Below are positions 1 through 10,126 of a DNA stretch of 64,000 nucleotides, in pieces. The stretch lies in assembly GCA_019843655.1 (NCBI GenBank), contig JACDQD010000001.1, positions 46,398,443-46,462,442 on the forward strand, read 5' to 3'. The translations under genes were made by a program, and so were the position numbers. Every line of letters starts with the position of its first letter. The stretch's first letter is position 1. The notes below the pieces were generated by a model, which saw nothing but the letters and a program-made list of their open reading frames with translations, was not told the DNA's origin and searched no databases. Origin of the DNA: Lethocerus indicus (lineage: Eukaryota > Arthropoda > Insecta > Hemiptera > Belostomatidae).

Positions 1-880
1 AGATTACTTTATCTGTCTATATTAAGGGGATTTCGGCACTACATTATTGCAGAAGGGCCTTTATTATAGTACTTATTAATTTCGGAAATACTCCGAATCG
101 TTTCAATTTGGATTTCCGCACGGCGTTCCGAAGTTATTTAAGCAATTAAAAAAGTCAATCGAGTAAAAACTCGGCGATAGATTTCGCGCACAAGCCTCGA
201 CCTCGACCTGACGTAGGATCACTGCCATTTATTTAGGCCTCTCATCTCATTAAAACTTTCTTAATCACCAAAGAACGAATTCCGATTTAAACCGTATTTC
301 CGAATATCATTTACTGAAAATTGTAATTGCGACGAGTAGTTTACATTACAATTCGATTCTTCCCCAGACTAATTTAATTCTTCCTCTTTTTCTCATTATT
401 ATTATGGACTATTCATTTTTAAATTTATCAAATTTGATAAATTAATTTTCATTTTTATCGCTATTTTTGCTCCCAAATAGCTGAATATGGGCGCAAGACC
501 CTATAAATTTAGCTAGGACCAATTCGATAATTTTTCGGTGCCTATTGAATAATCGATATGAGAGCAGTTTTATTAAATGTATAATTAAACAAAAGAATTT
601 TTTGTTAGTCCTCTCAGCGGGCCCCAGTCGTGCATATATCGGTTCACCTTCGGATAGTTTAAATCTACGGCGAGTCAATATAATGGAAAAAGAAATCGTG
701 AAATCGGCACGAATCCAGCTGCTTTTGTGCCGTCCGCCGGTTAAAGCGAATATCACGCATGTGGGCCTAATTGGGGGAAGAAGGCCGAGCTGACGTCTCA
801 ACCTTACAATTCACAATTTGCGAATATTCTATATATCTATAAATACACTTAGACTATTCCAACTCCTTGATTTAATTTGC
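1..880. other. No recognised feature
   Basis: AT-rich sequence. Two antisense open frames overlap around 545-800 without splice context, family motif or coding bias that would favour either one. Nothing here is assigned. Confidence 0.5.
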
Positions 881-904
881 CCCAATGTATGGTTGATATT
901 TGTG

Positions 905-1110
905 ATTGAAGGAAAATTCTCTCCGCCACCGGGATTCGAACCCATGCCCTTTAACGCCGCCCCACTTTCGACAGTATTCAATTACATATTAAAAATACTT
1001 AATTTTGTCTTGTTATACACAGGATATCGCAGACAATATACCTGTTGCTTGATACACGCAAATGTGGAGGGCTAATCTTCAATAAAAAACTGTGTATACT
1101 TATTAAGCCA
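905..1110 (-). repeat. tRNA-like module joined to LINE 3' tail, copy 1
   Basis: On the minus strand a short stretch resembling a LINE 3' tail (about 1110-1020) is followed by an A-box-like stretch near 976-957 and a good B box (GGGTTCGAATCC) at 943-931, then a tail ending near 905. Copies at 29370-29540 and 38720-39000 have the same order. The B box is the RNA polymerase III type found in tRNAs and tRNA-derived SINEs. No anticodon arm can be folded, so this is not a functional tRNA gene. Confidence 0.6.
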
Positions 1111-1140
1111 AGCGGTGTATGCCTGTGTTTGAGATTGAGT

Positions 1141-3144
1141 ATTTCAAATTTCAAACAAGTTTATTTCATTAAATACATATAATACATCGATGAGACAATA
1201 TACAAATGGTGATTCCTACATGCATACCGGCCTATTGGCCTTACTACATACATATACTTAAGTATTATGGTACATTGCTCGTGGATATTTAACAATTTTG
1301 TATTGATAATCGGGAAAATATACAATAAAAACCCGAGAACTTAAGCTACACGACCGGTCGTATACCGTCGTTAGCACTATGCACTATAGGCACTTTAGCT
1401 GGCACATCTACAGCTTTCACTGCACTGTTTCACTTTCACTTTGATTGGTGGGTCTTCTAGCTCGGCTTGAGGATCCACCTCCTTGCGGTACGTCTTTTGG
1501 GTGGCCAGTGGGGATTTGGAGTTTGTCTCTGTGTTTGGTCGTTATTTTGTCTATTATTTCGTCCAGTTTAGGTGTCTGGGCCAAGTCGTGTACGTGTTCT
1601 GTTCGTGTTCTTGGGGGTATGTCGAGGGCTATACGGAGGCATTTGTTCTGTGTGATTTGTAGTTTTTTCAAGTGTGTGTTGGCTGCGTTACGCCAAACGG
1701 GACACGCGTAAAGTAGGGAGGGCCTGATTATTGTTTTGTATACGGTCAGTTTCGACCACTCATTGAGCACCTTTGACTTGAGAAGACAGTAGAGTCTTCC
1801 TAGTTTGCTTTTGGCCTGCTGGTTTACAGCCTGTATATGAGTTGACCACAGCAACTTTTCGTCTATGTGCAGTCCGAGGTATTTGACCGATTTCTTTAGG
1901 GGCACGTCTGTGTTCCGGATTCGGAGTACTGTCGGTTTGTTTTTCGTCGTCCGCGGGTTCGTAAAAAGAATCGCTTCAGTTTTCGACGCGTTAGTCTTGA
2001 TTTTCCACAATTCTAGTTTGCTTGTTATTTTCTGTACTGCGTTTTTCAGTCTGTCTAGCAATTTCTTCGGCGATAAGCTCGAGGAGTAGAGGGCCAGATC
2101 GCCGGCGAATGCCGCTAATTTGACTCTATTCGGGATATCGGAGATGAGGTCGGCGGTGTATAGGTTGAATAGGGTGGGGGAGAGGACGGATCCTTGGGGG
2201 ACGCCTGCCGGGATAGAGGCGGGCTCTGAGATCGAGTCGTTGATTTTGACTCTGATCTTCCTGTCTGTGAGGAAGGAGCGCAGGAGGCCGCACATTCTGG
2301 TGGACACTCCCGCATTGTGCATTTTATAGACGAGTCCGTCAGGCCATACCGAATTGAACGCTTTTTCGCTGTCTAGTATTACTAGAGCAGTCGATACGCC
2401 TCGGTCCATTCGGTTCTGAATGTCGCTGACGACTCGCGTGAGTTGGTCCACTGTCGAATGCCGGTTTCGGAATCCGAATTGAGTCGGGGGGATAATTTCG
2501 AGGATGTCGATTTCCCTACGGAGCCTGGTCAATATTATTTTTTCGGTGATTTTCGAAAGGACGGGTAATGGGCTGATGGGGCGATAGGAGCTTTGATGTG
2601 TCGGAGGTTTGTTGGGTTTCGGGATGGGTATTATGAGCGCCGTTTTCCAGAGGGTAGGGAAGTGGCCTCGCCTCAGAATTGCGTTAATTATGTTCGCGAA
2701 CAGTACTATGGCTTTACGGGGTAGGTTTTTGACTGCGGCGTTAGTCAAACAGTCGATACCTGGGGCGGTCCTAGTCTTTGTCTTGCGGATAATGTTTAGG
2801 ATTTCTTTGGGGGTGGCGGGTTTTATTGGGGTATCCGTTAGGCTCATACCTACGGGAGGGAGGGTCCTCGTTGTGTTTCCTCGAAGTATTGCCTCCTGAC
2901 ATCTGTCCTGCGTTGTCTTCCTTATCGTCGGCCGGGTCCTCTGTGCCGCCGGGTTCCTTTTGATGCCTCCTTCGGGTGTAGGCCGGGTCAGGACTATTGT
3001 CTTCTTCACGTACGCCGCTATTTTCTGGTTGTTGGCGGCGTTTCCTCTGTCCACCGTCTCTTTGTGGATGTTGGCGAAACACGCTAAGAGGAGATTGAGT
3101 ATACGGCTTAAAGAGAGGGAATATAGTTCCGCTTCAAACTCCAT
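1141..3144 (-). mobile_element. 5'-truncated Jockey-type non-LTR retrotransposon
   Basis: The element carries a reverse-transcriptase ORF (1417-3144) and about 275 bp of 3' UTR ending near 1141, with a polyadenylation-like AATAAA just before the end. The endonuclease domain expected upstream of RT in Jockey-clade elements is absent, so the copy is 5' truncated, as is usual for target-primed insertion. Part of the 3' UTR (about 1180-1345) is shared with the repeats at 38810-39160. No target-site duplication could be fixed by eye. Confidence 0.8.
1417..3144 (-). CDS. Jockey-clade reverse transcriptase, active site mutated
   Basis: A 575-residue uninterrupted frame containing the RT domain of a non-LTR retrotransposon. 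Visible blocks are SYRPIS (186-191), LDSEKAF (257-263, carrying the first catalytic Asp), GVPQGS (314-319) and FAGD (346-349). Active relatives have F/Y-A-D-D at the last block; here the first Asp is Gly, which should abolish polymerisation. The C-terminal thumb region with KYLGLHID (421-428) and a Jockey-like YACPVW block (479-484) is present. Residues 1-100 look like the linker before RT, and the endonuclease is missing. RT would copy LINE RNA at a nicked target. The frame is intact in length, which suggests a fairly young copy. The chosen start is simply the first Met; the true ORF would have begun further upstream. Confidence 0.85.
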   Translation of the reverse strand: MEFEAELYSLSLSRILNLLLACFANIHKETVDRGNAANNQKIAAYVKKTIVLTRPTPEGGIKRNPAAQRTRPTIRKTTQDRCQEAILRGNTTRTLPPVGMSLTDTPIKPATPKEILNIIRKTKTRTAPGIDCLTNAAVKNLPRKAIVLFANIINAILRRGHFPTLWKTALIIPIPKPNKPPTHQSSYRPISPLPVLSKITEKIILTRLRREIDILEIIPPTQFGFRNRHSTVDQLTRVVSDIQNRMDRGVSTALVILDSEKAFNSVWPDGLVYKMHNAGVSTRMCGLLRSFLTDRKIRVKINDSISEPASIPAGVPQGSVLSPTLFNLYTADLISDIPNRVKLAAFAGDLALYSSSLSPKKLLDRLKNAVQKITSKLELWKIKTNASKTEAILFTNPRTTKNKPTVLRIRNTDVPLKKSVKYLGLHIDEKLLWSTHIQAVNQQAKSKLGRLYCLLKSKVLNEWSKLTVYKTIIRPSLLYACPVWRNAANTHLKKLQITQNKCLRIALDIPPRTRTEHVHDLAQTPKLDEIIDKITTKHRDKLQIPTGHPKDVPQGGGSSSRARRPTNQSESETVQ

Positions 3145-3423
3145 ATTACGAGCGGAAACGTCCTAACACTAGTGTCAAGTCACTTGAAAGGGCTGCCTAT
3201 AAGGTATAAATATCCTCTGGAATATTTAAAATGGAAGGGGAAAAATTGTGATTGAAGCCTGATTGAAAATGGATCTGGGCTGAACGGAGACAGTCCCGGG
3301 CGTCAATCCGTTTTATTCATCTGGCGATGATTTATTCAAAATAATAAAAAGGATATTTTTGTTCATCCCGCTTCGTGCTCTTTTCCTCTACTGCCCGAGG
3401 GAAATCTTTGCTAGAACGGACCT

Positions 3424-3567
3424 TGCAATTAAAATAGGTTTACGCGGTTAATTTACGTTTCTGTAAAAAAAATTAATATAAGGTTCGCCCCAAAATTGTT
3501 ATAATGCAATTAAAATAGGTTTACGCGGTTAATTTACGTTTCTGTAAAAAAAAATTAATATAAGGTT
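3424..3567 (+). repeat. Near-perfect direct duplication, period 81 bp
   Basis: A block of about 63 bp starting TGCAATTAAAATAGG occurs at 3424 and again at 3505. The two copies differ only in the length of one A run. They are separated by 18 bp of unrelated sequence. The near identity implies a recent local duplication. Confidence 0.85.
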
Positions 3568-3579
3568 AGCGGAAACAGA

Positions 3580-4970
3580 ACTGTAAATACCGAGGCCGAA
3601 CGAAGCGCACTCGACGGACACTTCGGCGTTTTTTTTATCAATTTTAAATTTCGAATATCGCGAGTAGAGTCGACAGCATAGCAGTGGGGGGTAGGGGCTT
3701 GTTCAAGGATCAAGTTTCCAAGCCCGAACTTGAACAGTAAGCGCCGATCCTTTTCAGTAAGAAGTTAGTTGGCTTCCCCGCTGTGGACTATTCACCGACG
3801 CTTGTAAGTGACCCCCTACGTATTTATAATTCTTCTAAGATATATGTGTAGCCTTTTATATAAATTTTCGTCTTGCAAATTGCACGAAGCGCATATATAT
3901 TTCGAAGACACGGGTTAGTCCAATTGAGTCCAAGTTAGCGACGCTCCTCAGGTAGACTACAGGATACATTCTCGGAAGTTAACATTTTATGCCGTTATCG
4001 ACGACAAGTGGGCGGGCCATCAAGAGAATATTAAATGCCCCCCCCCCGGACACCTGCATTTAGCCATCTCCTTTTCCCTATTGTATTATAATGTATAATA
4101 AGACAAGGACAATAAACGAGCGGACAATTAAATATTGGACGACACGCTGGTTAGATGTCCATTAGCTGGTCCTTAGTTGTGCTCGAAAGTATGTCTGGGC
4201 GATATTATGTAGTGATTAAATCTTTCTTCGAGAACTTTCTTAAATTATATATTAAATAGTACAAAAAATAGAACAATAAATAAAACAAGAATGAAATTGT
4301 ATAATTAAACAGTTAATAGCAAAAGAAGGATTCAACGATGATTTTTTGGACGGGGCACAGGATACTTACATGTGGGCCAAAGTTCAGAGCAAGTTTATAA
4401 ATGAAATTATAAAGTGCCCGGCTTTGTTTACCTAGTTGAAACATTCGGCTGAATTTAGACCCCCTTTTAAATTTAAACTCTCTTCCGAGGCCCGAGATTC
4501 GAATTCAAAGCAAATTTTAACAAATCCCCCCCTCCTCCGCCTACCAATAATCGCGTTCCAGCGCCGTCAGTATTTGATTAGGAACAGATCGTTTTAATGT
4601 TTGGACACGAACGCGAGTAAATAAATCGTAACAAAATTAAACTGATACGTGTTTATAGTGTAAGTGGAGAGGGACGATAATTGGGATCGTTTTTGGGCCG
4701 AAGGTTCCGGGACAAGAGTCGTCGTTTCCGGGAAAAGCGCTCCGGGCTCCGACTATGAGGCCGTAATTTTGGAATTTGAAACTCAACCGGAAAGCTTTGA
4801 ATTTACATTTCCGAGGGTTCGCCTCTCGACAAGTAAAGCAGGAAATATCTCAATTCTCATATGGGAGGCATATAGATAACAATTTAATATATAGAACCCC
4901 AAGTGGTGTGTCTGCCCCTGACGAAATCCAGTATTTTGCAGGGTATATTAATTAATTTTTTCTTCGTTTT
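3580..4970. other. No recognised feature
   Basis: Unassigned sequence. A 71-codon open frame near 4664-4879 has protein-like composition but no start codon other than GTG, no family motif and only poor splice context, so it is not called. Confidence 0.4.
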
Positions 4971-4974
4971 TACT

Positions 4975-5062
4975 GTAGGAATATATTAAGCGACACAGGT
5001 GTTCAAGTAGCACTATTAACACATGACGGGGGAGAAACCCACTGGTTTTCCCCGTTTTTTAA
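4975..5062 (-). repeat. LINE-like 3' tail, family D copy 1
   Basis: The reverse complement resembles the stretches at 9185-9315 and 49111-49245. Shared blocks are a GGAGGAAAGCCAGTGGG-like start, a middle segment around TTAATNGTGCTACT, and an A-rich end. Family D appears to be the 3' end of a poly(A)-type retroelement. Confidence 0.5.
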
Positions 5063-5774
5063 AATATTATATTAATAGATTTATTTACAGTAAGCGATGA
5101 TCCGTAAGTTACAGGCGATAGAGGCTGATGACACATAATATGCGGCCATATCCCGTGTGAAATTTTGTAGGCTTCTTCGGTCGTGGACCAGCGTTAATAA
5201 TATTTAAGTGAGTGAATATTACGTATTTCACCATCTCGATTCTCCCATACTCCGGCACAGTTCCTCAGAATCTATTTTTTTTTAGTGAGGAAGCTTCGAT
5301 GAATGTTATTAATAAAAGTGATGAAAAAACGGCGAGGGGAGAAAAAAGTTGTGGGCGGCAAAACTGAATAAATTGAACCGGATTCGATAATTTGCTGCAG
5401 AGTCATAACTTAGTTTCATAATGGCGTTTTGCTCGCTTGAAAAATTCAAATGGGACTTAACCGACCGGGACTTTAATATACCGTTCTCTCCGGCATTTAT
5501 GGTCCCGGATAATATTCAGATTTTATATAGAAGCGATGCCTTGATTTTGTTTTCAATTACGGAAAGTGGTGTTGGAAAGATCTGTGGAAAAATTGGAAAC
5601 TCAGTTCCCGGCATATTAACCTGAAATAACCTAATATGTAAATTAAGTATATATAAAACTTATATAATATATGGCCGGTCGTAGAGTTGGTGCTAGTTTG
5701 ATACTAGGCTGTTATATTTAATGGTTATTAAATTTCTTTGATCATATTCCATGTCCTTCTGATGAGAGAGCGAG

Positions 5775-5832
<58 letters not shown>

Positions 5833-6640
5833 CTTGAGTACAATTTTGTAGGGAATAAGGCATTGTATAATAAAACGTGTCTCGTGGCATATAAATGGCA
5901 AATATCTCCTCAGGAATTCAAGTAAGGAAAGAAATGTCAGATGGGAAAAGGATTTTAAGTTATGTCATTTACCTCCCTTTATCCTCAATAAGAAAATCCT
6001 AAGATTCTTGTTTTTTATGAATTGTCGTATGTTGACAACCCACTCGGCTCGGAAATTGAAAGGAGACTAAGTTATATACCTGCACGTATATTAATAAGTA
6101 AAATTCAATTTAAAAGTTTTAAAAAATTGGCTGTCGGATAAAGAATTTTGCCTCGGAAATCTCTTATCTTCAGTTGCGAGGCAATAATCTTATGTACACA
6201 ATATTTCTCGTAGGGTTAGCAGGTCTTTCAGTATATAGATGTAACGATGTACAATAAATAATACAATAATTATATGCGTTGTGTAATTGCTTCACTTTAC
6301 ATCGACAGAACGGTATAATGCATTATTAACAAGTTTGTTTACTGAATAATCAATCAAATGACGGCTTGCATTCCATTACAAAGGCCATTGCCTCATAATA
6401 GTGCAATTATTAGTCAGCATTCATATTGTTTGTATCCCATAAACTTCTAATACGGTATAATGGGAATAAAGTAGTGAAAAGGGCCATTATACTATTTAAT
6501 ACATTACGCTAATTACAATATCATATGTGACATTTATAAATTAAAAACAGTAAATTATATATGTACACCATATATAATATATACACAACGGTTTGACCCT
6601 GAAAAATCCTTAATTATTGTATATATATTTATAAGACTGT
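5063..6640. other. AT-rich stretch with one TA microsatellite
   Basis: Apart from the microsatellite at 5775-5829, I see no assignable element. A 67-codon frame at 5421-5624 is within chance expectation. Confidence 0.4.
5775..5829 (+). repeat. (AC)n(AT)n microsatellite
   Basis: A short AC run passes directly into about 22 AT units. Confidence 0.95.
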
Positions 6641-6649
6641 GCGATACAT

Positions 6650-6721
6650 CTAGGTACTCCTCTGGTTTGCGAGTAGTCGTTCTTCTGGTGTCGCTTTAAG
6701 CACTGGGTTCTTGACTGCAAG
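6650..6721 (-). CDS. Micro-exon gene, terminal coding exon
   Basis: The acceptor follows a long T-rich tract and reads TTTTACAG at 6729-6722. In phase 0 the exon encodes LAVKNPVLKATPEERLLANQ plus three residues (RST) and then TAG at 6652-6650. The frame agrees with every upstream exon. An alternative end exists: an acceptor at 7020 would give ten codons (7019-6990) ending in TAG after an 86-nt intron. I prefer the 6721 acceptor because its pyrimidine tract is much stronger. No clear AATAAA follows; AATAAT-like sequence lies about 35 nt downstream. Confidence 0.5.
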   Translation of the reverse strand, partial: LAVKNPVLKATPEERLLANQRST

Positions 6722-6835
6722 CTGTAAAATAATAAAAAATAAAATTAAAATAAAAGTTATAAAAATAACAAGTAGTCCCTTGTTTGATGTTCAGCGTGGG
6801 TTCGGAGCGACTGCAGTTCATTTGAAAATTGCAGT

Positions 6836-7000
6836 CTTCTCTCGCCGGTTCGGCCTATTTCCAGGCTGCTGTTTCGGCTACTTCGTTCTATTCACAATGA
6901 GACTGGAGTCCAAGGCATGACAACGCTACTGAAGATGTCTGAACCGGTCTAGAAAAAGACCAAACTGGCGTAAGGGTGACAGTGAAGGTCTAAAGAACTG
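6836..7000. repeat. Family A palindromic hammerhead-like repeat, decayed copy
   Basis: Its arms resemble those of the well-preserved copy at 58011-58255. The right arm contains GCTACTGAAGA and ACCGGTCTAG at 6932-6963. The stem II segment and the GAAA box are degraded (TGTCTGAACC). It lies in the last intron of the micro-exon gene, with the hammerhead sense strand antisense to that gene. Confidence 0.6.
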
Positions 7001-7105
7001 AACGCGCTCCGAACCCCAACTGATTACAGAAGATTATAGAAAAATAATCAATTCTGAACTAATTTCCAGAGGCCTACTGTTATGTAAAAACAACGATATA
7101 ATTAC

Positions 7106-7174
7106 CGTAACGAGGGAGTACCTCAGGTTTGTCCGAACCTTTAGGTTGGTCGATTTATATGTGTTATCGCCTGG
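7106..7174 (-). CDS. Micro-exon gene, exon 8 (69 nt)
   Basis: An acceptor after a T-rich run (TTTTTTTTTAAAG) and a donor ACG|GTAATT bracket 23 codons in phase 0, beginning PGDNTYKSTNLKV. It has no cysteine and a basic composition. The AAAG acceptor is less typical than CAG. Confidence 0.5.
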
Positions 7175-7345
7175 CTTTAAAAAAAAAGGAAATTAAAATT
7201 TGTAATTGAGGAATATTCGAATCCGCCAATCTAATTGTTACAAAGCGCTGTTACAATGTTAGAATGCGAATAGTTTTGAGTTTGAAATAAATAAGCATTA
7301 ATTATGTTAATAATGATAATAATTGTAATCTGTTGTATTAATTAC

Positions 7346-7423
7346 CACGGGGTCATTTTTTGGCATAGGCATCTGTCGTTCTTCCGTCTTTTGTCGGCAA
7401 GGGCAGACGCAATCTGGGATGTT
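7346..7423 (-). CDS. Micro-exon gene, exon 7 (78 nt), CxCxC motif
   Basis: 26 codons in phase 0 between the acceptor TGTTTTTTCAG and the donor GTG|GTAATT. The motif DCVCPCRQ is at residues 4-11. The rest is charged and polar (KTEERQMPMPKND). The C-x-C-x-C spacing matches exons 5 and 6, which suggests that exon duplication built this part of the protein. Confidence 0.6.
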
Positions 7424-7510
7424 CTGAAAAAACACGCCCAAATTAATTGTTTCTTAAGCCTTTTTCCAAATACAGATCTACATGATACGCAAAATAGTAA
7501 TAACAATTAC

Positions 7511-7585
7511 CCTGCTCTCGGATCCGGGTGGTGAGGTCAGGATTTTGTCTAGTATTATGGGAGCGCATTGGCACCTGCACGTCAT
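7511..7585 (-). CDS. Micro-exon gene, exon 6 (75 nt), CxCxC motif
   Basis: 25 codons in phase 0. The acceptor is preceded by a long pyrimidine tract (TTTTCTTTTCTTCATCCAG) and the donor is AGG|GTAATT. It encodes MTCRCQCAPIILDK and then a Ser/Pro-rich end. The CRCQCA block parallels CFCRCA in exon 5. Confidence 0.6.
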
Positions 7586-7680
7586 CTGGATGAAGAAAAG
7601 AAAACGAGAAAAAAGCTTTAATAGAGTGTAAACTGCAAGGGAAAGTGGTATAAAAAAAACAAAATCGAATGTATAATTAC

Positions 7681-7764
7681 TTGATGCCGGAAACTGCTGC
7701 TTGGCTGCCTGCAGCATCCCGTGTCTTCAGCACATCGACAGAAACATTGAGGTCTTGGCGGGAA
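7681..7764 (-). CDS. Micro-exon gene, exon 5 (84 nt), CxCxC and CC motifs
   Basis: 28 codons in phase 0 between ATTCATTTTTAG and CAA|GTAATT. It encodes FPPRPQCFCRCAEDTGCCRQ, with five Cys in the first 18 residues, followed by a Ser-rich end. A second frame of the same exon is also open, so the frame choice rests on phase agreement with its neighbours and on the motif shared with exons 6 and 7. Confidence 0.55.
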
Positions 7765-8120
7765 CTAAAAATGAATATCATTATACCGGGCTTTTTCATT
7801 TTTTATTATCTATCCTCGTAGTTCTAGTAGGTTTTAGTGTCTTTTGTTAACATTGAAAGTTTATTCGTATCTTTTTTCTAATATTCAGTTTTACTTTGTT
7901 TACACTCTTATTATCTCTGTTAGACTCGGTAAAAATGGGGACATTTTTTTTATTAATTCGTCGGTATTTTCCTTCATTTAATTTCCGACTTGTCCATTGG
8001 ATTCTTTATTGCCTTATCGTCCGTGACGGAACTGAGTACCGTTTTGATTTTTTGTTTTAATAAAACGAATTCAATTATGCCCCAATATTACTGTTCGAAT
8101 ATGGATCGAAAATATCGTAC

Positions 8121-8177
8121 CCTTTTATGAGAACTGCGTGGAGCCCACTTGATCATGTGGCCTAAAGACTTCCGGTC
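8121..8177 (-). CDS. Micro-exon gene, exon 4 (57 nt)
   Basis: 19 codons in phase 0, beginning DRKSLGHMIKWAPR. The acceptor TTTTTTTATTTTCAG is strong; the donor AGG|GTACGA is weaker than the others. The segment is basic and has no cysteine. A nearer AG at 8202 would make a 30-nt intron, too short to splice, so it was not chosen. Confidence 0.55.
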
Positions 8178-8266
8178 CTGAAAATAAAAAAACAAAATCA
8201 GTGCGACCCAGCGAATTGTTAAAGCGCCGATCTAATCTGGAAATAAATTATGGGAAACGTCATTAC

Positions 8267-8320
8267 CTCTAAAGGCAATCCGCTCGCGGTGGGCGTTCTA
8301 CTCTTCTTGGATTGCCAGGG
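8267..8320 (-). CDS. Micro-exon gene, exon 3 (54 nt)
   Basis: 18 codons in phase 0 (PWQSKKSRTPTASGLPLE) between TTTTTATTTCCAG and GAG|GTAATG. The composition is basic and rich in Ser/Thr/Pro. This is the shortest internal exon. Confidence 0.6.
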
Positions 8321-8397
8321 CTGGAAATAAAAATCATCGGTATCACCGGATAAAGGAAAAAACAATACGCGACAGTAATAATTAAAACGACAGTTAC

Positions 8398-8496
8398 CCT
8401 GTACTGATTCCAGACATAGTGTGTGGTCGGGCTTTCATTCGTGTTTTTCTCGCGCCAATTTTCCGCTTTTTTCCAGTTGGCCAGTATAGTGCTCAC
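8398..8496 (-). CDS. Micro-exon gene, exon 2 (99 nt)
   Basis: 33 codons in phase 0, beginning VSTILANWKKAENWREKN and continuing into a Tyr/Trp-containing end. The acceptor is TTTAATCTATCTCAG and the donor AGG|GTAACT. It contains one N-x-S sequon (NES), usable only if the protein is secreted. Confidence 0.6.
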
Positions 8497-8594
8497 CTGA
8501 GATAGATTAAAAATTAAGTCCCGGTAAAGGTAAATAAAGCCGGAGTTGGAGGCAAATAAAGAGAGCGTAAAAATAAAAAAAAATATATAATTAC

Positions 8595-8705
8595 GTCGCC
8601 CCCGGGCCTGCAGCAGCAGTAAGATATTAAAAACCTCTCCGTGTTCATTATCTCGCTTGGTAGGTTGGAAGGCTCCGAGAGTAGATTTCGGCGACAAGTG
8701 AGATG
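8595..8705 (-). CDS. Micro-exon gene, first recognised coding exon
   Basis: The donor GAC|GTAATT at 8594 matches the other exons. In phase 0 the frame is open back to TAG at 8708-8706 and contains ATG at 8648-8646 (MNTERFLISYCCCRPGGD, with a CCC run). I take that Met as the start. Alternatively an acceptor at 8706 would extend the exon to 111 nt and place the start in an undetected upstream exon. Another frame of this region encodes RCTCSCAG, which resembles the CxCxC motif of exons 5-7, so the true frame and boundary are uncertain. Confidence 0.4.
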
Positions 8706-8751
8706 CTAGACCTGCACAAGAACAAGTACACCGGACAGTGTCAGAAAGCGG

Positions 8752-8792
8752 ACTGGCGCTAATCCCAGAGTGTGTGCATTTTATAAATACCG
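8752..8792 (-). promoter_or_regulatory. Possible TATA box and initiator of the micro-exon gene
   Basis: TATTTATAAAAT lies on the minus strand at about 8790-8779, and an initiator-like CCAGTC lies 30-35 nt downstream near 8754. The spacing fits a core promoter for a transcript starting about 105 nt upstream of the ATG at 8648. AT-rich DNA often produces such boxes by chance. Confidence 0.25.
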
Positions 8793-9180
8793 AGGAACAA
8801 AGCCTTCATTCAGTCTTCGCCCTCACACCCGTGGTGGGGAGACATAAACATATTTACGAGTGGCTAAGAATAATAGCGTTATTCGGCCCTTCCAAAGCCG
8901 TTATTATCCCCACCGCACATCACGACTCCCCGACCCCGAAAATTTAACGCCAAGATAGACGCTAAGATGTCCTCGTAAGAAAAGTTCCTAAATCTGCGCA
9001 TATATTATATATGCTTTCGTATTACGAACTCAACTCGGTCCTGGACTCTGGCCGTGAATCGAAGCGGTCGTAACCCGAATTTCTCCCATTCAAATACACT
9101 TCATCCAATCGGGCTTCGGAAACGCGGAATATTGACTTTAGATCACTTAATCTAAACATACAGGAAAATTAAATAAATCC
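8793..9180. other. No recognised feature
   Basis: This stretch lies upstream of the candidate promoter of the micro-exon gene and includes a GC-richer segment near 8830-8945. No exon with consistent phase and splice sites was found. Confidence 0.35.
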
Positions 9181-9184
9181 AGAT

Positions 9185-9315
9185 TTTAGAAAAGGAGGAA
9201 AGCCAGCGGGTTCCTCCTCTGTTATTGTCTACTCGTTAATAGTGCTACTCGGATATCAATGTCGCTTATTTTATTTAACAGTTGTGACAATTAAACGGTT
9301 AGAAAAGTTTTTTTA
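9185..9315 (+). repeat. LINE-like 3' tail, family D copy 2
   Basis: Matches 49111-49245 over the GGAGGAAAGCCAG start, the ACTCGTTAAT segment and the ACAGTTGTGRCAAT end. It shows the uninterrupted TTAA that is the insertion point of the MITE in the 14-kb copy. Confidence 0.65.
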
Positions 9316-9319
9316 CGTA

Positions 9320-10126
<807 letters not shown>

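Larger units (their letters stand above)
6650..8754 (-). other. Unrecognised micro-exon host gene (whole transcription unit)
   Basis: Nine short exons on the minus strand: 8648-8595 (coding from ATG), 8496-8398, 8320-8267, 8177-8121, 7764-7681, 7585-7511, 7423-7346, 7174-7106 and 6721-6650. Each internal exon is a multiple of three (99, 54, 57, 84, 75, 78 and 69 nt) and is open in the phase-0 frame. Each is flanked by a pyrimidine-rich AG acceptor and a GT donor, five of which read GTAATT. Introns measure 98, 77, 89, 356, 95, 87, 171 and 384 nt. The last exon has a very strong acceptor and ends in TAG. The predicted product is about 213 residues. Exons 5-7 carry C-x-C-x-C motifs. No signal peptide is visible at the chosen Met. 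I do not recognise the family. The largest introns are those before exon 5 and the last, and the last holds an antisense family A repeat. Confidence 0.6.

Noticed and set aside
442..801. 119-codon minus frame overlapping an 82-codon plus frame
   Set aside because: Neither frame shows a motif, and mutual overlap is typical of chance open frames in this composition.
4664..4879. 71-codon frame with protein-like composition
   Set aside because: No ATG, poor acceptor context, and no relative in the window; the length is within chance expectation.
7478..7717. 79-codon minus frame
   Set aside because: It covers exon 6 plus flanking introns; only 7511-7585 is kept as coding.
8269..8697. 142-codon minus frame with hydrophobic runs, resembling a membrane protein
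   Set aside because: It reads through three predicted introns of the micro-exon gene; the hydrophobic runs are T-rich intron sequence.
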